From positions 1,614,501-1,678,500 of the forward strand of contig CM060831.1 in the NCBI GenBank assembly GCA_030762175.1: a stretch of DNA of 64,000 bases, written 5' to 3'. Source of the stretch: Metallyticus violacea. Taxonomy: Eukaryota > Arthropoda > Insecta > Mantodea > Metallyticidae. The position numbers and the translations under genes were made by a program. The first letter of the stretch is position 1. The number at the start of each line of letters is the position of its first letter. Below are positions 33,877-43,584 of the stretch, in pieces. A model generated the notes under the pieces. It made no database searches, was not told the DNA's origin, and worked only from the letters and a program-made list of their open reading frames with translations.

Positions 33877-34429
33877 CTGCAACAAAAAACATCCTTTAGG
33901 TTTTAATGGCTGGCATGGTTATTATTGAAACTGATAATTACTGAGCTATTACGCTGTGGTCAATTTTAATTAATTTAAAACAAAAAACCATGGCAAAATA
34001 GCCTGTAATGATCAATTTCAATAATATCCACAGTATTATTCATTAATTTTCCCTGTTACACAGTAAATCACCCTGAGAAACTTTCAATAAATAACTTTAT
34101 CTTCAAAACTGAATTGTTTGAATGTTGACACAAATTTCACTTCAAGTTTTTAAACTGGATATTTTATGGAGGGCGGGATCTTCAAACAAAATCAGTAGGA
34201 CTGGCTAAGGTAAACTCACTTTCTCTGTTTCTGGTAGACTTATAAGTTTTATTTTTTTTTTGGTTAAATATGCATCAAAATCCATTCATTAATTTTTTAA
34301 ATGAGTTATCAATATGTAGATTATGTATTGTATTTGCAGTAAACCAAAGAAACCATGAAAAACAGCAGTTACAGCCTGACTCATTAAAAATCATGACTGT
34401 ATAGCAAGCTACTTATATACCACAAAGAG
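33877..34429. other. intron sequence, no element recognised
   Basis: Start of the 7.5-kb intron between the last two exons of the lilli-like gene. AT-rich, without a clear transposon. Confidence 0.5.
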
Positions 34430-34615
34430 GTGACTATTAGATGACACTATACTTGACTAAGTGAAATTAATCAGAACATATATCAAGAGCTTTTCTCTCT
34501 CATCGTCAGTTAGGGACTGACTAATGCTGGCTGGTGACAATTTGATCTCAGGTGGTTCCAATATACAGCGAAACAGGAAATACATTACTGGAGTGTCAAA
34601 ATTCATAACAAGATG
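34430..34615 (-). mobile_element. PLE group B terminus remnant
   Basis: ATCAGAACATATATCAAGAGC..CTCTCATCGTCAG on plus corresponds to the group B terminus at 60035-60075. The hammerhead keeps CTGACGA but GAAAC has become GATAT, so it is dead. GGTGGTTCCAATATACAG..GTGTCAAAATTC continues into the endonuclease end. Confidence 0.65.
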
Positions 34616-34765
34616 CTTGATACTAAGAATTTAAAATGATTGAGTTGAATTTGTAACAGTTACATCACTAATATTTAAAAAAGGAAGACTAAGTTTCTGG
34701 AGCTAATTGCTCCCTTCATCAGTTTCAGATCGAATGCTGATCTTGTTGATCGAAGAAGATTGAAG
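34616..34765 (-). mobile_element. PLE group E terminus
   Basis: GATACTAAGAATTTAAAATGA.. to AGTTTCAGATCG matches the end of the larger group E copy at 43600-43720. It carries the intact hammerhead at 34687-34722. Confidence 0.7.
34687..34722 (-). ncRNA. hammerhead ribozyme, PLE group E, intact core
   Basis: On minus: CTGATGA (the classical core), stem II GGAGC/GCTCC around AATTA, GAAAC-TTAGTC. Stem III ACTTAGT is nearly self-complementary. Stem I can start with AA/TT. The sister at 43676-43711 has AAAAC instead of GAAAC. Confidence 0.7.
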
Positions 34766-35640
34766 AAGATTTGGTTCATTTTGATTTTCAGACTGAAAAT
34801 GGTACACTATTGCTGATTTCTGTTGTGTTCCTTAAACATTAGATGTTTTATTTGGTTTTATTTATGTATTTTTTGTTGCAATCTTTACAGTTGATTTCAT
34901 TATTGCCTGATTGCTGGCTGGGTGGGATTCTGTTCTAAGTGTTGATTTTTAGGAAGTTTTTTAAGTTATATTTGTTTACAATTAAAAAAACCACTTAAAC
35001 ACCAACACAAAAGACAAAATTCCACCACGAAAGCAATCAGGCATTTATGAAATTGGTTGCAAAGACTGTGACATGAAATACATAGGCAAAACAAAAAGAA
35101 ATATTACCATATGTTTTAAGGAACACATGAGAAATATTAAATATAAACACACAGAAAAATCATCAGTGGCAGACCATTTTTGGCACAAAAAAAAAAAAAA
35201 AAATTCCAAAACTATTAAAAGCTCTTCAAAAACCCATAGAATTAACAGTATGGGAAAATATATTTATAAACAAAAACAAAGAATTTTTGGTTAACTTTGA
35301 TCTCCCAAACAACAGCTACCTCATCCATAAGTTCGTTAAAGTCACAGAGCGACATGTTAATACTACACTGGGAAGCGACCAGTGCGACCAAGCTGAAGAT
35401 CGAGGCAATCGCCTTTGAAACATGTCCAAGTAAGTGGAACAAAGCTAGTGAAATTTGAGTGATTTTATAACAATAATTTGTCATAAAGCTTACTCTCTTT
35501 GTTGACTTCAAACTCCTTCAATAAAGTATTAAGAGAGAATTAAATAAATTGTACTTATGAAGCTGTAGACAATGGAGTGATAATATATCTTAAAATAACT
35601 CCACTAAGTTAGTGGCATTAGTGTGAACTGTTGAATACAT
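34766..35640 (+). mobile_element. Penelope-like element, group D, head-to-head copy
   Basis: The left part (about 34770-34980) is a decayed inverted endonuclease piece. The right part (34981-35540) is forward: PPRKQSGIYEIGCKDCDMKY-like, then IGKTKRNITICFKEHMRNIK, HFWHKK with a long A run, LTVWENIFINKNKEF-like end, hammerhead at 35393-35426 and the terminal tail. Frameshifts at the A run and elsewhere. It has no RT. Confidence 0.75.
35393..35426 (+). ncRNA. hammerhead ribozyme, PLE group D, intact core
   Basis: CTGAAGA, stem II AGGC/GCCT around AATC, GAAAC-ATGTC. Stem III is the palindrome ACATGT, followed by C. Cleavage would release AAGTAAGTGGAAC, the start of the outer terminus shared with other groups. 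Confidence 0.7.
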
Positions 35641-35856
35641 TACTGAAGATTACGGAGAGAGAAGCTTATTTATAAGATTAGTCATTTTCAGATAAGAGGA
35701 AACATGATAAGACGGTTCATGGATCCATTATCACAAAGTTACATAGCTGCAAAAATAGCTAATGTGCTCTCTAAATTAACTGAAGAAATCAAGAAGTCAA
35801 GTCCAAATATGAAAATACTAAAAAGACTTTCTAAACTTAATGGAAATTAAAAGCAG
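35641..35856 (+). pseudogene. I-type LINE, segment upstream of nested PLEs
   Basis: Weakly coding in mixed frames. It is the left flank of the nested PLEs: the LINE reads on after 37405 and reaches an RNase H domain at 38030. The last bases, AAATTAAAAGCAG (35844-35856), are the target-site duplication of PLE group B. Confidence 0.5.
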
Positions 35857-35943
35857 TGATTGATTATGCACATAAAGAGGTCAGTATTGCACAACAATAT
35901 GCTTCACTAACTGATTAATTTATCAGAACATTAAATATAACAT

Positions 35944-36237
35944 GTCAGAATCCACATAGTGAAACTATAATGAATCTTGATTTGATCTAAAGTAAAATTC
36001 TAAAAATCTCGTCAACACTCTTGACATTTCACAATTAAACAAAAAAGTTTAATTGTGAAACTTCAAGAGTGTTTTAATGTGTTAACGAGATTTTTAGAAT
36101 TTTACTTTAGATCAAATCAAGATTCATGAACAAATCAAGTTTCACAATTAAACAAAAAAGTTTAATTGTGAAACTTCAAGAGTGTTTTAATGTGTTGACG
36201 AGATTTTTAGAATTTTACTTTAGATCAAATCAAGATT
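35944..36237. mobile_element. PLE group H palindromic mini element with internal duplication
   Basis: The TSD TATAACAT is at 35936-35943 and 36238-36245. One arm (AATCCACATAGTGAAAC.. to TTTCACAATTAAAC) is followed by its inverted partner (GTTTAATTGTGAAAC..). A direct duplicate of the palindrome centre and right arm then follows (36139-36237, nearly identical to 36029-36126). The loop is only AAAAAA. No hammerhead core is visible, so the ribozyme part was lost before duplication. Confidence 0.65.
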
Positions 36238-37172
36238 TATAACATTTAATTTTGTGTTGGAACCAATACAGTGAAGCAACTAATATGTTCTTAATTATCT
36301 AGTGAGTTGATTTGATAATCTTATGCTCCACTTACTGTATAATTATGCAAAACTATGCAAGAACAGACAATAGTTTGGAATTTGGAATATACAGAAAGGA
36401 TATGCAGTCTGAAAATTACATAAATGCAAGTGGATTCAATCCCATAGCACACAAACATGCAGTTCACAATAGCTTAACACGTAGACTCATTAACATACCT
36501 ATGAATGAGTTTGAATACAGCGAAGAGCACTATCATATTATACAAATTCAATGGGTATGACCAAGAAATTGTAGACAAGAAATTCAAACAAGAGAAGAGG
36601 TTAAAGCAGGCTACAACATTGACAGCAATAAAAGAATCTACCATCCATATGAAATTCACTTATCCTTGGGCCACCAAAAAATTCCCAAAAATACTTAAGA
36701 GAGTTTGGGATTACTTTGTCCCCAGTGAACAAGTTTAACCTAAAAAGTCTGCTCAATTCTGGTGATAATGATAGAATACCCAAGGAGAAGAAGTTAGAAA
36801 TATTCAAAATTAACTGATCAGAATGTAACAAGGTATATATTGGAAAAACAAAAAGAAGCATTTGAATCAGGCTGAAGGAACATTGGAAGAACATCAAGTA
36901 CAATCAGATAGAGAAATCAGTTCATCAGTTCATCAGCACATCACTTTTGGAAATATAAACATGATAGAGAAATGGGAGTGAAATTATTGAAATTCGAGAT
37001 CAGCCCATGGAGCTGGGAATATTGGAAAAAAGTTATATAAAAAAATATAAGGATAAGGTTATGAACTTTGAGATCCCAACAGAAGACAAATTAATCCAGA
37101 AGTTCATAAAATGTCCTCGAGAGCTGCACCAAGTCCAGTCAACCAACAACGAATCACACAGTCGACTCACTA

Positions 37173-37206
37173 CTGAGGATGCATGCAAAAACCTGCGAAA
37201 CTAGTT
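37173..37206 (+). ncRNA. hammerhead motif, PLE group F
   Basis: CTGAGGA (fits CUGANGA), a weak stem II (GCA/TGC), GAAAC-TAGTT with palindromic stem III ACTAGT. The core is complete but the short stem II makes activity uncertain. Confidence 0.55.
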
Positions 37207-37278
37207 TTGCATTATTCAACAGTAAGTGGAGCATAAGATTATCAAATCGATTCACTAGAAAATTTAAGAACTTATCAG

Positions 37279-37312
37279 AACAAGTTTCAAGAGCATTTGT
37301 TCTCATCTTCAG
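37279..37312 (-). ncRNA. hammerhead motif, PLE group B mini element
   Basis: On minus: CTGAAGA, stem II with AGA/TCT pairs, GAAAC-TTGTT. The core is intact; stem III ACTTGT is no longer self-complementary. The opposite arm (37330-37351) has lost the CTGAAGA half. Confidence 0.5.
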
Positions 37313-37419
37313 TTGGGGACCAATCAAACGCTTTTGAAACATGTTCTGATAAATTAATCAGTTAGTAAAGTATAATGTCAACTTACATCAACTTCTTTAT
37401 GTGTAAATTAAAAAGGCAG

Positions 37420-38290
37420 TTTTCCAGCTTTTCAGTCTTCAAAACACTAAAGATGATTTGCAACTTAAAATCAATTGATGCTACTACAAGAGAAAGAACA
37501 TACTAAATATCTTGAATAATACTTGACAAAACTTTCCTTATCTGAATAGATGGACAATATAACTAAGAAAGTGAATAAGAAGAACATGTTAAGACTAGCA
37601 AGTGTCAAATGGGGAGGATCCATGGGTCTCCTTAACAGCATGTACAAAAGCTACATAAAATTTACTTTATGGAAGTGAGATAATATCCACAATAAACAAC
37701 CAAATGCAAACTAAATTGAATACAATACAATCTAGGTCATTAATAATAATAACAGGAGATGTGAAAACAATACCTTCTGCTGCAATGCAGAGCATGACTA
37801 ACAACCTGCCAATTAAATAAGAGGTAAATATTAAAATGGCAATACCGGGACAGAAATGCAAAAGTAATCAACACAGGAATAAATGGTTTCATTTTCCTGA
37901 GAGCACACAATGACTAAAATCACAACAGACTTTCAAAAATTACATACAGAAAGCAGGTTTAGGCAAAATTTTAAAAATAAGCACTAAACCTGCCATTTTG
38001 CTGACCCTTTACACTATACAGATATCAACGTGAAACTAAATCTAGATACAGTGGCCTCCAAGAAGAGCGACCTACCTGAAGTGTTAATATTGACAGCACT
38101 TCGTACACTAAACAACTATTATCCAACTGATACATGGTGTAGAGTGTATACAGATGAATCTCTTAAAAACAGAGAAACTGGCTTTGGAATATATTGTGAA
38201 GAACTCTATCATATACACACCATTGGAACAGTATGCTATTAATTTTAATGGAAAAATAATAACCATTAGAGCAGCTTTAGAAAATCTACT
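37420..38290 (+). pseudogene. I-type LINE, post-RT region and RNase H domain
   Basis: Frames from 37560 give RLASVKWGGSMGLLNSMYKS (the LAG-KWG----L---Y-SYI-P motif after RT), SRSLIIITGDVKTIPSAAMQ, then 38030-38242 with WCRVYTDESLKNRETGFGIY. The RNase H TDGS motif has become TDES. Stops at 37680 and elsewhere. Same family as 25290-25975. It ends where the group D PLE begins, near 38300. Confidence 0.75.
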
Positions 38291-38309
38291 TGTACAGATC
38301 TAATATAAA

Positions 38310-39235
38310 TAAAACAATTTCTTTACTTAATATAACAAATATTATTGAGGAAATCACTGAAATTTCACTAATTTTGTTCCATTTACTGGGATATGTTTCA
38401 AAGGCTTCATCTTCAGCATGATTCCACTGTCAGCTTCCCAGAGTGATGTTAAGATGTTGCTCTGTGGATTTTACGAATTTGGTGATGAGGTTACTATTAG
38501 GAGATCAAAATTAACCAAATTTTTCTTGTTTTTGTTTATGAATTTATATATTTCCCACACTGTTAATTCTGTGGGTTTTTGAAGAGCTTTTAAGAGTTTT
38601 GGTTCCTTTTGAATTCATAGTTCTTTTGCCAGAAATGATCTGCTATTGCTGATTTTTCCATGGGCACACCAAAAATTCCAGAAGATTTTCAAAACGGCAA
38701 ACATTATTTTGGCTCCAGTAAACAAATGTAGTTTAAAAACACCTCCTAAAAACCAACACAAAAGACAAAATTCTGCCAGGAAAACAATCAAGCATTTATG
38801 AAAACAGTTGCAAAGACTGCAATATGAAATACATAGGCAAAACAAAAAGAAATATTATCATACGATTTAAGGAACTCATGAGAAATGTAAATATAAACAC
38901 AGGGAAAAGTCTTGCAAGCACATCATTTATGGCTAAAGAAATTCCAAAAGGAACCAAAACTCTTAAAAGGTCTTCAAGCCCATAAAATTAACAGTGTGGG
39001 GAAAATATATTCCTAAACAAAAACAAGGAAAATTTGGTTAATTTTGATCTCTCAATATTAACCTCATCACTAAGTTCGTAAAATCCACAGAGCAACATCT
39101 TAATACAACTCTGGGAAGCAGACAGTGGAATCATGCTGAAAATTAGGCAACAACCTCTGAAACATGTCCCAGTAAGTAGAACAAAATTAGTAAAATTTGA
39201 GTGTCTTCCACAATAATAATTTGTTATATTATACT
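38310..39235. mobile_element. Penelope-like element, group D, head-to-head copy
   Basis: Left (38320-38660): inverted terminus, hammerhead and endonuclease piece on minus. Right (38660-39235): forward linker (INTKDKILPGKQSSIYENSC-like), CNMKYIGKTKRN, RFKELMRNV and the terminus. The inverted repeats carry TATAACAAATATTATTGAGG and its complement at the outer ends. Hammerheads: minus at 38406-38434 keeps CTGAAGA and GAAAC with a tiny stem II; plus at 39134-39166 has CTGAAAA. Non-coding now. Confidence 0.75.
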
Positions 39236-39400
39236 ATATTTCACTATGAAAATTTCCGCTATTCGAAACTACATAATGCTTTACTTGTTTATATGTAGTA
39301 CATGTTTCACAAACCCTTGTTTGCATGCTCAGCTACCCATAACATAAAGAAGTGTTATCTTACACGACTTTAAAGCAGCAGTACAAAGTATAATTAGTTA
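39236..39400 (-). mobile_element. PLE terminus, group A-like
   Basis: TTATATGTAGTACATGTTTCAC on plus leads into stem II CAAAC/GTTTG and then GCTCAG, so minus reads CTGAGCA..GAAACATGTAC. One core base is changed (CTGAGCA for CTGANGA). A related terminus is at 52140-52310. Confidence 0.6.
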
Positions 39401-40595
39401 GTTACCCACCAACATATGCAGTAAATGAAATAAAAAATACAATTCAAATTCATACAATCCAGATCAGAAAATACAGAAATATTTTACAATCAATCCTGAG
39501 CCATGTAGGATTTCTGATAATTTAGCAATAAAAGGAGCTACTATAAAATTAAAACCAATTTTTGAACTAGAACTTCCTTTTAATTGAACTCGCAAAAAGA
39601 TTAATAATTGAATAAGAACAACAAAATATCCAACAAAAACATATGAAGATCTAAAAACTTTCCAACACTCCTAACTGAAAGCAAGAAAAATTGGAGTTGC
39701 CTAATTTTGATTAATTATCAGACATGAATTGCCGATCAAAACACCCCTTCTGGATGAAATAAATCAAGGACATCCGAAATACAGCCAACTTGATAGCAAC
39801 AAACAAATGAAAAAATATTTAGAAGCTCTTTATTGGTAAGCTAGGGAAAAAATTATAAATATCAGCATTTCCAATGTTCACTAACAACCAATCGACCAAA
39901 GTATGACAGAACCTTAGTTTTAGTAATGCTAAATTCTTATATATTTTATTTGCTGTTGTTTGTTTTGGGTTTTGATGAACATAGAGGAAAAGAGGTAGGT
40001 AGAAATAAGGGAATTATTAGTTGGTAGAAACTGTATATGTAGCAAACTCAAGTCTTAGGAAACTCCAGTGGATAGTAACTGATGAGCCGAATGCCCGAGT
40101 TCTTGTGATTAATTGACAAAAATCATTATTGTTTATGTAAAGATATTAATGATTAATAAATTCATTCATTTGTTAATTGGCACCAAAGTAATATTGATAT
40201 TTTTACATGTTTATGCAATTTTTCATGTGCCCATGAATGGCATGTAAATTTTTTCTATGTATGTTTGTCTCTGTATCTTTTTAGGGTGGTTTATTTATGG
40301 TTTTTTAAGTTCCCCCACCCCCCGATCCATTTTGTAGTCATTATTTTGCACTATAACTATAATTCAATGGTATTCTGCCTTGCTTTTAAGAAAATTTACA
40401 AATCGAATGCAAGGCTGTGGATTATTGTTAGGTTTGCATAGTTTTAGATTATGGTTACTTATTTTAAAGTAATAATCTGTGTGTATGTATTTTTTCTGAA
40501 TATGCCAAATTACAGTGTGTTGCCAATTTTGATACCCAGAAAGGAGTGAAAGTTGTAGGTTTTGAATGTAAATTTTACAGTGTTATTCTTAATCA
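39401..40595. other. unannotated intron stretch, possibly LINE debris
   Basis: 39430-39830 gives weak coding-like segments (LPFN-TRKKINN, TYEDLKTFQHS) but no diagnostic motif. The part 39720-39815 resembles 5120-5275. 39850-40590 holds nothing recognised apart from a C-rich run at 40314-40323. Confidence 0.35.
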
Positions 40596-40599
40596 GCTA

Positions 40600-41040
40600 C
40601 TACATCAATTTAATACTCTTATGCTCCACTTATCATTGAATTATACATAACATGTTTCACAGGCTTTTGCCCACATCATCAGATACATAAATCAGTGGTT
40701 ACTATCACTTCTAGAGAGATAAACATGATAAGAAATGGAAGTTACATTATTGAAATTTGTACATAGATCCTTGGAGCTGGGAATATGGAAAATTTTTTTT
40801 ATAAAAATATATGAAGATAAAGTTATGAACTTTGAGACCCCAACAGAAGACAAATTAATCCAAAAGTTCATAAAACATTCACGAGAGCTACACCAAGTCC
40901 ATCTGCACAACAATGAATCTGGCAGTCTACTCACAGCTGATGATGCTGGCAAAAGTCTGTCAAACATATTCTGTATAATTCAATGGTAAGTGGAGCATAA
41001 CAGTATTAAATCTAGTCATCAGCTAATTAAAAATAAATTA
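40600..41040. mobile_element. Penelope-like element, group F, short head-to-head copy
   Basis: The left inverted terminus (40600-40700) carries an intact hammerhead. The right forward part (40730-41000) contains only the end of the endonuclease (ELGIWKIFFIKIYEDKVMNF, LIQKFIKHSRELHQVH) and a second, mutated hammerhead at 40938-40971 (CAAAC for GAAAC). AATACTCTTATGCTCCACTT and its complement mark both ends. Confidence 0.75.
40649..40682 (-). ncRNA. hammerhead ribozyme, PLE group F, intact core with strong stem I
   Basis: On minus: TATGTAT-CTGATGA, stem II GGC/GCC around AAAA (extended by wobble), GAAAC-ATGTT-ATGTATA. Stem III is the palindrome ACATGT. The seven bases before the core pair with the seven after the cleavage site (with G-U wobbles). 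It is the only motif in the window where I could pair all three stems in cis. Confidence 0.75.
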
Positions 41041-41331
41041 ATTGCTTCACTATATTCTAACATGACTAGTTCTAACATGATTTAATTTTACAGTGTTTAT
41101 CTTCTAGATAATCCCATAGCAGCTTCTCCCATTTTCTTTTAATTATTGTGAGAATGTCATCTATGTAATGGAGTCAGTACTTGTGCATGGGTGAGAAAGT
41201 TTCAACTACAAAAAGCTAATGAACTCAAGCAGCTTGAATGATTCCTTATCAAAATTGATTGACAATCTATTAGTTTATTATTACACGTAGTAGTTTGAAG
41301 ACAGTTTAAACAACATCCTATTCACAGTTAC

Positions 41332-41677
41332 CTGTGTGTTTCCCTTTGTACACAAGGTCATCAGCTTGTTCCCACAACTCATGACATGATAATAAATAGC
41401 TAAAATGTTGATTCTGTTTCTGCATAGCTGAATGTACTGCTAATGGTACTGCCACACAGGGTCCCATGTTGGCTGCTGGAGGCTGCTGCCCCACAGCATT
41501 GCCCACTCCAACACCATTTCCCATAGTTCTTCCTGCTGCTAGTTCACCACTGCTGTAACCAGATGACTGGCTGCCAACAGACCCTACTGAACCAGCAGGT
41601 GAAGGGGTTGGGGACAGTGGGGAGGGTGTCCCCTGACCACCACATTGTTCAGGCTGCAAGGGTGTTGGCTGTGTTGC
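41332..41677 (-). CDS. lilli: AF4/FMR2-family (lilliputian-like) protein, penultimate coding exon
   Basis: Acceptor GATGTTACAG ends at 41678; donor ACACAG-GTAACTG starts at 41331. 346 bp, phase 0 in, phase 1 out. It begins ATQPTPLQPEQCGGQGTPSP, a Pro/Ser/Gly-rich spacer with GSVGSQSSGYSSGELAAG, then AVPLAVHSAMQKQNQHF, SYLLSCHELWEQADDLVYK and GKHT. The last part is a helical segment of the C-terminal homology domain (AFF proteins have Y-YWE-AD-L here, from memory). The spacer in the middle of the domain is typical of the family. Confidence 0.88.
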
Positions 41678-42261
41678 CTGTAACATCATAAACAAAACAA
41701 GAGATTTGATTCCACCCATTAATGGGTTATGTACTTACTAGATATTGTTGTTAATATTGTAACATACATACATTCCAAGTCAAAAGTTAACAAGCAGATC
41801 TTGTAACTTTCAAAATTGTAGATTTTGTTAGTTACATTTGAGTTCATCTTGCATGAGAGGTAGATAGCTTGTTTCAACATAATTTTATTGCTCTAAGCAT
41901 ATAACACCAAATATTTTTCAAAAATAGTTCCCCCTTTGGCTGTCACATATGAAGTTCATTTGGTCATTCATCTATATAAGCATGAACTATCTCCAAGGAT
42001 TGCTTTAGCTCTCAATATTGTGATACCTAGCTGACATGCCATAACTGAGAAATGAAAGAAACTATAGAGTGTAAGGTGGTACGTACACAAATATTAATTT
42101 GTCTAACTTTTGCTCTTCTCAGTGCAGTAATCAATTCAAGACATGAGCCTTTAGTCTCATTTTGTAAACATCAGTAACATACACTGAATGTTGAGTGGTT
42201 AAAAACAGGCATCAGCAATGGGAACTGGAAAAGCCTGAATTCTACCCATCTGTGAATTGTT
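41678..42261. other. intron sequence, no element recognised
   Basis: Part of the 7.4-kb intron between exons at 49103 and 41677. AT-rich, nothing identified. Confidence 0.5.
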
Positions 42262-43135
42262 TAATTTGTTATTTTTTACAAGTTTATACATAACAATACA
42301 TCTTGAAATTGCAAAGGTTTATTTGAGTTTTGGGGCATTTATGATCATATACAAGAAAATAATTAAAATAATCTTTGTAATCTTAAAAGAAGTTAGAAAC
42401 AGTGAAGTTGTTACATATATAAATGAGTCAGTATTAGGTGGCATTTCGAAAGACAGAAAGAAATTAAAAACACAACTCTCTCCACGATAAAAAAGAACGT
42501 GGTTTTTAAAAGATTCACATATCTGTGGGCAAACAGGACATTCATGAAAATCTTTAAAAATTAAGATATACGTTTGGCTGCACAAAATAAATTTAGTATT
42601 GGAAAGCTTCTGAACAGCACCAAAAAGGACATTATTCCACCCAGAAAGACGTCAGGAGGGTATCAGATAGATTGTTTGGAGTGTGATCAGATATATATAG
42701 GTAAAACAATACGAAATTTGGAGACAAGGATCAAAGGACACTTCAGAAATTTAAAATATAAACAAGCGGATAAATCGGCGGTTGCAGATCACTTTTGGAC
42801 TTACGATCATAACATTGCAGGAGAGGTCAAACTATTAAAAGCTACCACCAATCCCAAGGATTTGGCAATATGAGAAAAGATTTATATTTTAAAAAATAAA
42901 CATAGAGTTATGAATTTTGACATTCCACCAATGGACTTCCTGTTCTGTTATCTAATGGAACCACCAGATGCCACTACGTCACCTGCTAGAGTTAGTCAGT
43001 CCCCAGCTGAAGGTGAGAGCGAATGCTCTTGAAACATGTTCTGAAGAATTAATCAGTTAGTGAAGTTTTAATCAGTTAGTGAAGTTTTAGTGTCACCTAA
43101 TACTGATTCATTTATATAAAAGTAATCTTTGGTGT
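42262..43135 (+). mobile_element. Penelope-like element, group B, 3' portion
   Basis: It starts in the RT-endonuclease linker. The frame 42574-42873 is open across the endonuclease: RKTSGGYQIDCLECDQIYIG (GIY altered to GYQ), KTIRNLETRIKGHFRNLKYK, ADHFWTYDHNIAGEVK. A stop follows (TGAGAAAAG, normally TGG). The hammerhead at 43010-43043 reads CTGAAGG, so its core is mutated at the last base. Ends in the group B tail with a short duplication of TTAATCAGTTAGTGAAGTTT. Confidence 0.75.
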
Positions 43136-43584
43136 CAAAATAAATAGGCAATTACCGGATTTACTGGCTATAGGACCTTCCTTATTTTTTGAGTCAAAAT
43201 TAAAAATTTTGGAAATTCACTACCAACAACCAAAGTCTGACACATTGCCTTATTGGCTTCTGTGATAAGCAAACACTGCAGTGACCATATAGTCTTTCAG
43301 GTTACGGCCAATCACAGACAGTAAAAGCAACCTCTTCATGGCCTCCCACCCACTGACAAGGCTGCTTGGTTTGCATCTTTTTTTTCACGTATCTGGTCTT
43401 ATCTTCGATGTATACTGTGAAAATAAAATAAATGAATACTGGTAATTACAGGATAAAGTTTTACAGCCTCTTTTAAATTAAGTGCTGTCAAGTTTGCAAT
43501 GAAAAATAGTGTAAGACCGGCATCTAATGAATTTCATATGCAGCTAAAATGATTTAGTACCGATAGAACAGTTCAATATAGTGG
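43136..43584. other. intron sequence, no element recognised
   Basis: No PLE, SINE or coding similarity seen. A T-run is present at 43378-43385. Confidence 0.4.

Larger units (their letters stand above)
35931..37271 (+). mobile_element. Penelope-like element, group F, inserted in PLE B
   Basis: An exact 11-bp TSD, TTATCAGAACA, is at 35920-35930 and 37272-37282. It contains a left inverted terminus (CTTATGCTCCACTTACTG), the end of the RT (LEFGIYRKDMQSENYINASG, TRRLINIPMNEFEYSEE at 36375-36545), the linker and a decayed endonuclease (KVYIGKTKRSI-like at 36830; ELGILEKSYIKKYKDKVMNF at 37007). It ends in a hammerhead at 37173-37206 and an outer tail. Several frameshifts. A group H mini element is nested at 35944. 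Confidence 0.75.
35857..37404. mobile_element. PLE group B mini element carrying nested PLE F and PLE H
   Basis: Outer inverted ends (GATTATGCACATAAAGAGG left, CTTCTTTATGTGTAA right; CTAACTGATTAATTTATCAG and its complement further in) belong to a B-type mini element. TSD AAATTAAAAGCAG (35844-35856) and AAATTAAAAAGGCAG (37405-37419, two extra bases). Without the inner insertion it is about 200 bp and coding-free, like the other mini-PLEs. Confidence 0.7.

Noticed and set aside
35641..35843. Possible additional lilli exon (FMDPLSQSYIAAK..)
   Set aside because: It is on the opposite strand to the gene and is contiguous with the LINE that continues at 37420.
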